From positions 1 through 8,644 of the forward strand of contig JBAYAO010000065.1 in NCBI GenBank assembly GCA_041669745.1: DNA of 8,644 nucleotides. Direction: 5' to 3'. The notes under the pieces are model-generated. The model saw nothing but the letters and a program-made list of their open reading frames with translations, searched no databases and was not told where the DNA came from. The position numbers and the translations under genes were made by a program. Each line of letters opens with the position of its first letter. The stretch's first letter is position 1. The DNA comes from JBAZDV01 sp041669745 (lineage in GTDB: Archaea; Thermoplasmatota; Thermoplasmata; Methanomassiliicoccales; Methanomethylophilaceae). This document shows positions 5,556-8,644 of this stretch, piece after piece.

Positions 5556-7064
5556 TCATTGGCGGATACGTACCTTTTGATTACGACTGTTCTTCTTTTC
5601 CGGATGTTCATATTCTACAATGCCCTCTCCGATCATTGTGTTGATTACATTGGAAACAGTCTTGGAAGTCCTGTTGTACCCCAAAGAACGTGAAAGTTCA
5701 CCAACAGACAGGGGTTTCTTCTCCAATTCGGCAATAATGTCGCTCCTGAGTTCCACCTTCGCCTTTCTCTTTCTGATTTTGATAGTCTTTTCTTTCTCGG
5801 GTTCATTGAGGAATTTCTTATGTACGGGAATTATGACCCTGAAATATGTTCGTTCTTGATCCGTTTTGAATATCGGTGCGTCGGAACCATTGTTTTTAAG
5901 GGCCCTGATCATTAATGGAATTCCAGTATTCCTGCCTTCGATAAGCTTCAGTTCCTTCAGAAAATCGCCGATGCGTCTGTTCCTATTAACAGAAGCCACC
6001 ATCTGCAGATTAGCCAGATCTTCATCGGATATTGATCTGTCGGGCCCAGGTATACTGAGAATCTCCATCCTATCTGGAGTTATAGTGACGGTTATTGGTT
6101 CAGGCATCTGGTAATCCTTATGGTAAACAGCATTCGAAAGGGCTTCCTCTATCGCGGGAAAAGGATAATTGAACGTCCTTTCCGCTTCGGGGCGATCGGG
6201 TAATTTATTGACCATCTCTTTTACAACATAACTTTCGATGTACCTGATTGCGTTCTGCAATTGTGCATCCAAAGGACCGTAGAATATCTTCTCAACCATA
6301 CCTTCTCCCGTTGGGTCCGGTTTATCCACAACCTCGATCCTTGCATATCTGAAGAAATTGTCAGGCCTCTCGTTGAAGAACATCAAACCTACATTTACTG
6401 GCCTAAGGTATTCCGGGGGGCCTTTTGCGATATGCATATTTACACATAATTCAGGAAGCGGCGTTGTCAGTGATGGCATATAGAGGGCGCTGTCTATGCG
6501 ACCAAGATAATCGGATATAAGATTCGATCTGAAATCGGAGATCTTCGCGATCGGATTAATCCTATCGTCGAAAGGTTCTCTGCTGGAGATATCGAAAAGG
6601 TGTTTTTCCTCATCCGAATTTGCTATGACCGAATTCGACAATTTTCGTATATAATATGCTTTTCCAGATCTTTTGGTCTTATCGTTCGTTAAATGCATGG
6701 GCGATTTGTATGGGCGCAGATCGCCGCCCGGCACCCATATCACCAGCAGATCTTTTTCATCGAATGTTACGTGTTCAGCGAGTGGAGAGTATTCCGGTTC
6801 TATGAGTTTGGATATGCCCAGGATCTTCTTGTTGATGCCATCTATAGAGTCCTTATCGAGTCCGGTAACTGGCAATATAGGCATGCCATTCTCTTCCTTC
6901 ACACCGATGATGATGTATCATCCTCCCAGATTATCGATATCGTTGGCGAAGGCACAGATCGTATGAGCTACATCTTCTGGATTCCAGCCTTCTTTATATT
7001 CTATGCGCGAATTCTCAATCGTACGATTCGATAATAAACTGGAGATGTTTATTGGCAGGATCAT
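5556..7064 (-). pseudogene. AlbA_2/GHKL ATP-binding regulator, interrupted by in-frame TGA
   Basis: The intact form would be about 502 residues from ATG 7064. The N-terminus (MILPINISSLL…RIEYKEGWNPEDVAHTICAFAN) is the AlbA_2 / Schlafen-type DNA-binding domain. Codon 49 is TGA (6918–6920), inside the conserved GG-x-YIIGV segment, where related proteins have Gly-Tyr and one more Ile. The frame then continues unbroken to 5556, with a GHKL-like ATPase part (EEALSNAVYHKDY; RMEILSIPGP; EGRNTGIP) and a C-terminal winged helix (SVGELSRSLGYNRTSKTVS). GTG 6902 could start a 448-residue remnant, but this would lack the AlbA_2 core. Such proteins are widespread single-gene regulators that move between genomes. 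It lies inside the putative tRNA-borne insertion, directly downstream of five tandem repeats. The cause could be a real nonsense mutation or a sequencing error. Confidence 0.8.
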
Positions 7065-7071
7065 GAGCACA

Positions 7072-7130
7072 CTGTCGTCTTAACTGTCGTCTTAACTGTC
7101 GTCTTAACTGTCGTCTTAACTGTCGTCTTA
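7072..7130. repeat. Five tandem copies of a 12-bp repeat (operator-like)
   Basis: CTGTCGTCTTAA occurs five times head-to-tail, the last copy lacking its final base, with no mismatches. The array ends seven bases before ATG 7064 of the minus-strand regulator. In that gene's frame each unit holds a TAA, so the array is not coding. It lies between a minus-strand TATA-like box (7131–7140) and the gene, over the expected transcription start, which suits an autoregulatory operator. Replication slippage is a simpler explanation. Confidence 0.85.
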
Positions 7131-7140
7131 GGATATTATA
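7131..7140 (-). promoter_or_regulatory. TATA-like box of the AlbA_2 regulator
   Basis: Read on the minus strand, TATAATATCC directly adjoins the tandem repeats. Initiation 25 bases downstream would fall inside the second repeat unit, giving a leader of about 45 bases made almost wholly of repeat. Confidence 0.4.
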
Positions 7141-7426
7141 CAATCTGCCATCGAACAATGATCATCATGCAAGCAGGTTGGTGATAGATATCGAATAATC
7201 TTCAATTCGATAACACAATCCGTTATTTGACCAATTATTCAATGATTGTTATTACGATCACTGACAAATATTTCTAAACTTATAGTGAAACGAGAAAATT
7301 GTTTACAGTGTGTGCCCACTGATTACTATCAGCGAAAAGGGCATTTATACACTTTTGCGTGATACAAAATGTGGTGAAACGTGACTGAGAACTTGACTTC
7401 GGTTCCACAGACAGCGAAACCAAGTG
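7131..7426. other. AT-rich gap without a convincing gene
   Basis: No frame here shows a recognisable protein. It contains a perfect 8-bp inverted repeat TATCGAAT / ATTCGATA (7189–7196 and 7205–7212) and an imperfect 17-bp palindrome at 7232–7248 (CAATTATTCAATGATTG). The remaining sequence may be decayed element DNA. No integrase fragment could be found. Confidence 0.5.
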
Positions 7427-7450
7427 GGCTCGAATCCGGGCGGGCCCACC
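7427..7450 (+). repeat. Putative attachment site, distal copy of the tRNA-Pro 3' end
   Basis: 22 of 24 bases match 5459–5482, with two transitions, and 7433–7450 are identical. The upstream bases do not form a tRNA: no anticodon arm or 5' acceptor strand is present and the T stem is broken, so this is a fragment. It follows the pattern of a displaced tRNA end left by integration. The short flanking arms GTGGGC and GCCCAC also make an inverted repeat. Confidence 0.6.
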
Positions 7451-7852
7451 AGACTTTCTGTTCTTATGTTCGAAGAGCGGTTCGATCGTCGGACATTCGG
7501 CTTCACTGAATGTGTCGAAGTCCCGGATGTTCAATTTGTTTCTCAGCGTGTTGGATCCGGAGTGACAACATCTGGAATCGTCGTAAAATGTGTAGCAGTG
7601 ATCGTCAGGTATTGGTTTCTCCGAATACCTTCTGATCATCACGGCTGCTGCCTCATCATACGGTATCTCATGACGGATGCATCTTCTTCTAAGTTCTTTT
7701 TCCTCTTCGGTGACCGTCATCCCTTCCATTGTCAACGATGCACAGGGACCCTCTTTTCTCTTCTCCGTGTCGTCTATGAAATTACTTCTTGAATAAATAT
7801 CGAATATATTGGCCAGTTCCTGACGATGATCTGAAAAATCTCGAAAATCAAT
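7451..7852 (-). pseudogene. Truncated Fic-family protein with VbhA-like inhibitory helix
   Basis: The minus-strand frame opens after a TAA at 7853–7855 and reads through SLTMEGMTVTEEEKELRR, which fits the (S/T)xxxE(G/N) inhibitory motif of VbhA-type Fic antitoxins. It then reads SGSNTLRNKLNIRD and SEAE, which matches the N-terminus of Fic proteins (usually YCYPGTDVLKNKLGIRD). The Fic core with HPFx(D/E)GN is missing. Homology ends shortly before the distal attachment repeat. Beyond that the frame runs as unrelated sequence to a stop at 7280. ATG 7729 or TTG 7735 could start a roughly 150-residue chimera, but both lie downstream of the motif Ser, and no ATG, GTG or TTG is in frame further upstream. 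Inhibitory helix and Fic start appear in one frame, as in fused inhibitors. It is most likely a decayed remnant. Confidence 0.6.
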
Positions 7853-7898
7853 TTAGTTGTTTTAGATTGTATTAAACGAACATAACAATTAAGTCATC

Positions 7899-7907
7899 TT
7901 TAAATAT
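7899..7907 (+). promoter_or_regulatory. TATA-like box before a small ORF
   Basis: TTTAAATAT lies about 40 bases before ATG 7941, so initiation would fall near 7925–7931. It could also be chance in AT-rich DNA. Confidence 0.3.
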
Positions 7908-7940
7908 CAGATTCCTACCGCCCGTTCATTAATACATCAA

Positions 7941-8096
7941 ATGATAACAATGGTATTGAGTATTCGATCTGTCGGATTCAGTGTTCCTGTAATCCCTTAT
8001 GGTCGTGTGCTGTGTGATTTTGAACAGGATCGGCGAATATGCATATCCGTTGCATTTACGTTATCGTCCGTCGGGAACCATCGATGTGTACGTTGA
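7941..8096 (+). CDS. Possible small protein, unidentified (51 residues)
   Basis: The frame from ATG 7941 to TGA 8094–8096 gives 51 residues beginning MITMVLSIRSVGF and holding three Cys. No family is recognised. Support comes only from a TATA-like box at a suitable distance; there is no clear ribosome-binding site. It ends 20 bases from the convergent membrane-protein stop. The stretch may simply be intergenic. Confidence 0.2.
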   Translation: MITMVLSIRSVGFSVPVIPYGRVLCDFEQDRRICISVAFTLSSVGNHRCVR

Positions 8097-8115
8097 TTTT
8101 CAAAGCAAATCCTGT

Positions 8116-8535
8116 TCACAATTCTTTTCTGTAGACAGCCGAAAAGACCAGATTTGCCGCTATCGATATGAACATCAGTAACAACAGCACCATTGTGACA
8201 TAATATTCTACTCGGATCGCAGTGAGGATCAGGGATGCGGATACTATCGCTATGAGGGTGATATCACCGGCCTTTGCCTTTGCCTTATACCGTATCAATT
8301 GCTCGCGTTCGTCGTTTTCAGCGATCTCCATTGCGGTCGCGGTCACAGGATTCCGCAGACCGTATATCATGGCAAAGCTCCCGCCCAGAAATCCGCAGCC
8401 TATGCCCAGGAATATGTACGGAAGAGTGAGCATCATCCCTTCTCTTTCAGGGTACAGCAGCATTGTTATAATCCCTGTTATGATGGTCACGCAACCGATT
8501 AGAAACAGAATATAGTACATCATAATCTTCTTCAT
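8116..8535 (-). CDS. Four-helix membrane protein, DUF2178-like
   Basis: An integral membrane protein of 139 residues with four predicted helices: about residues 5–27, 34–60, 92–108 and 112–135. A charged cytoplasmic-type loop between helices two and three contains AENDEREQLIRYKAKAKAG. That DER-E-x-I-x-x-KA pattern is typical of DUF2178-type proteins, which are common in archaea and often follow a small XRE regulator. Function is unknown. The ATG lies one base after the stop of the upstream XRE gene, with GAGGAAG as ribosome-binding site inside that gene, so the two are almost certainly cotranscribed. The family assignment is by pattern memory. Confidence 0.75.
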   Translation of the reverse strand: MKKIMMYYILFLIGCVTIITGIITMLLYPEREGMMLTLPYIFLGIGCGFLGGSFAMIYGLRNPVTATAMEIAENDEREQLIRYKAKAKAGDITLIAIVSASLILTAIRVEYYVTMVLLLLMFISIAANLVFSAVYRKEL

Positions 8536-8536
8536 C

Positions 8537-8644
8537 TCAATCTTCCTCGAACAAGAATATCTCCTCTATGGGTTTTCCAAAATATCTGGCTATTCTGAAT
8601 GCCAATATTATGGACGGGTTATATCGGCCATTCTCCAATGAACC
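8537..8644 (-). CDS. XRE-family HTH regulator, C-terminal part
   Basis: The frame is open to the window edge and gives the last 35 residues, starting SLENGRYNPS and ending IEEIFLFEED. This is the end of a small XRE/HTH_3 repressor of the roughly 65–70 residue YozG-like type: recognition helix end (ENGRYNPS), then AFRIARYFGKPIEEIF. The N-terminal half lies beyond the window. Its coupling to the membrane protein one base downstream suggests that it controls, or senses with, that protein. Confidence 0.85.
   Translation of the reverse strand, partial: GSLENGRYNPSIILAFRIARYFGKPIEEIFLFEED

Larger units (their letters stand above)
7853..8115. other. Spacer between Fic remnant and membrane protein gene
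   Basis: Apart from the doubtful 51-residue ORF and its TATA-like box, nothing convincing is seen. The first part is strongly AT-rich. Confidence 0.4.

Noticed and set aside
7072..7130. CRISPR array
   Set aside because: The 12-bp units are directly contiguous with no spacers.
7427..7450. A second complete tRNA gene
   Set aside because: Only the T-loop and 3' acceptor half is present; no anticodon arm or matching 5' strand could be found upstream.
7381..7509. Small plus-strand frame starting GTG 7381 through the tRNA-like repeat
   Set aside because: Its sequence PSGLESGRAHQ is simply the translated tRNA fragment; there is no independent support.

Overview
The window is archaeal. The block uL13–uS9–RpoN preceded by eL18, GGTGA ribosome-binding sites placed 4–5 bases before start codons, TATA boxes, and a tRNA without an encoded CCA all point that way. 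Protein style and codon use suggest a euryarchaeon of the Thermoplasmata / Methanomassiliicoccales kind. That placement is inferred from resemblance, since no diagnostic marker is present.

The most striking region is 187–2195: a tight four-gene plus-strand operon encoding a complete-looking ubiquitin-like conjugation module. In order it holds an E1-like activating enzyme (ThiF/UBA fold), a beta-grasp ubiquitin-like modifier ending in Gly-Gly-Leu-Arg, an E2 with HPN motif and catalytic Cys, and a JAMM metalloprotease resembling Rpn11/CSN5. Three of the junctions overlap (ATGGATGA, ATGA, ATGA), so the products are probably translationally coupled. A TATA box about 30 bases before the first ATG predicts a leaderless transcript. 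No RING or other E3 is visible. The expected logic is that the protease trims Leu-Arg from the modifier, the E1 adenylates the exposed Gly-Gly and passes it to E2, E2 modifies targets, and the protease reverses this. Similar gene sets are known from Caldiarchaeum and scattered bacteria and archaea. Whether this lineage's version has been described cannot be judged here.

Tail-to-tail with that operon lies a minus-strand pair (2192–3795): an AP-endonuclease-family-2 TIM-barrel protein with several metal ligands apparently replaced, overlapping by four bases a 6-phospho-3-hexuloisomerase (hxlB). A short divergent promoter region then leads to the plus-strand operon eL18–uL13–uS9–RpoN (3975–5373), followed by tRNA-Pro(GGG) at 5408–5480.

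The right third (5483–8644) is AT-richer and accessory in character. An 18-bp exact copy of the tRNA-Pro 3' end at 7433–7450 suggests that 5483–7450 was inserted at the tRNA gene. It contains one large gene, an AlbA_2/GHKL-type ATP-binding regulator, broken by an in-frame TGA at codon 49, and five 12-bp tandem repeats directly before its ATG. On the far side of the repeat is a truncated Fic gene whose N-terminus carries a VbhA-like inhibitory helix. Beyond it lie a DUF2178-like membrane protein and the end of an XRE-type regulator, a two-gene minus-strand unit running off the window.
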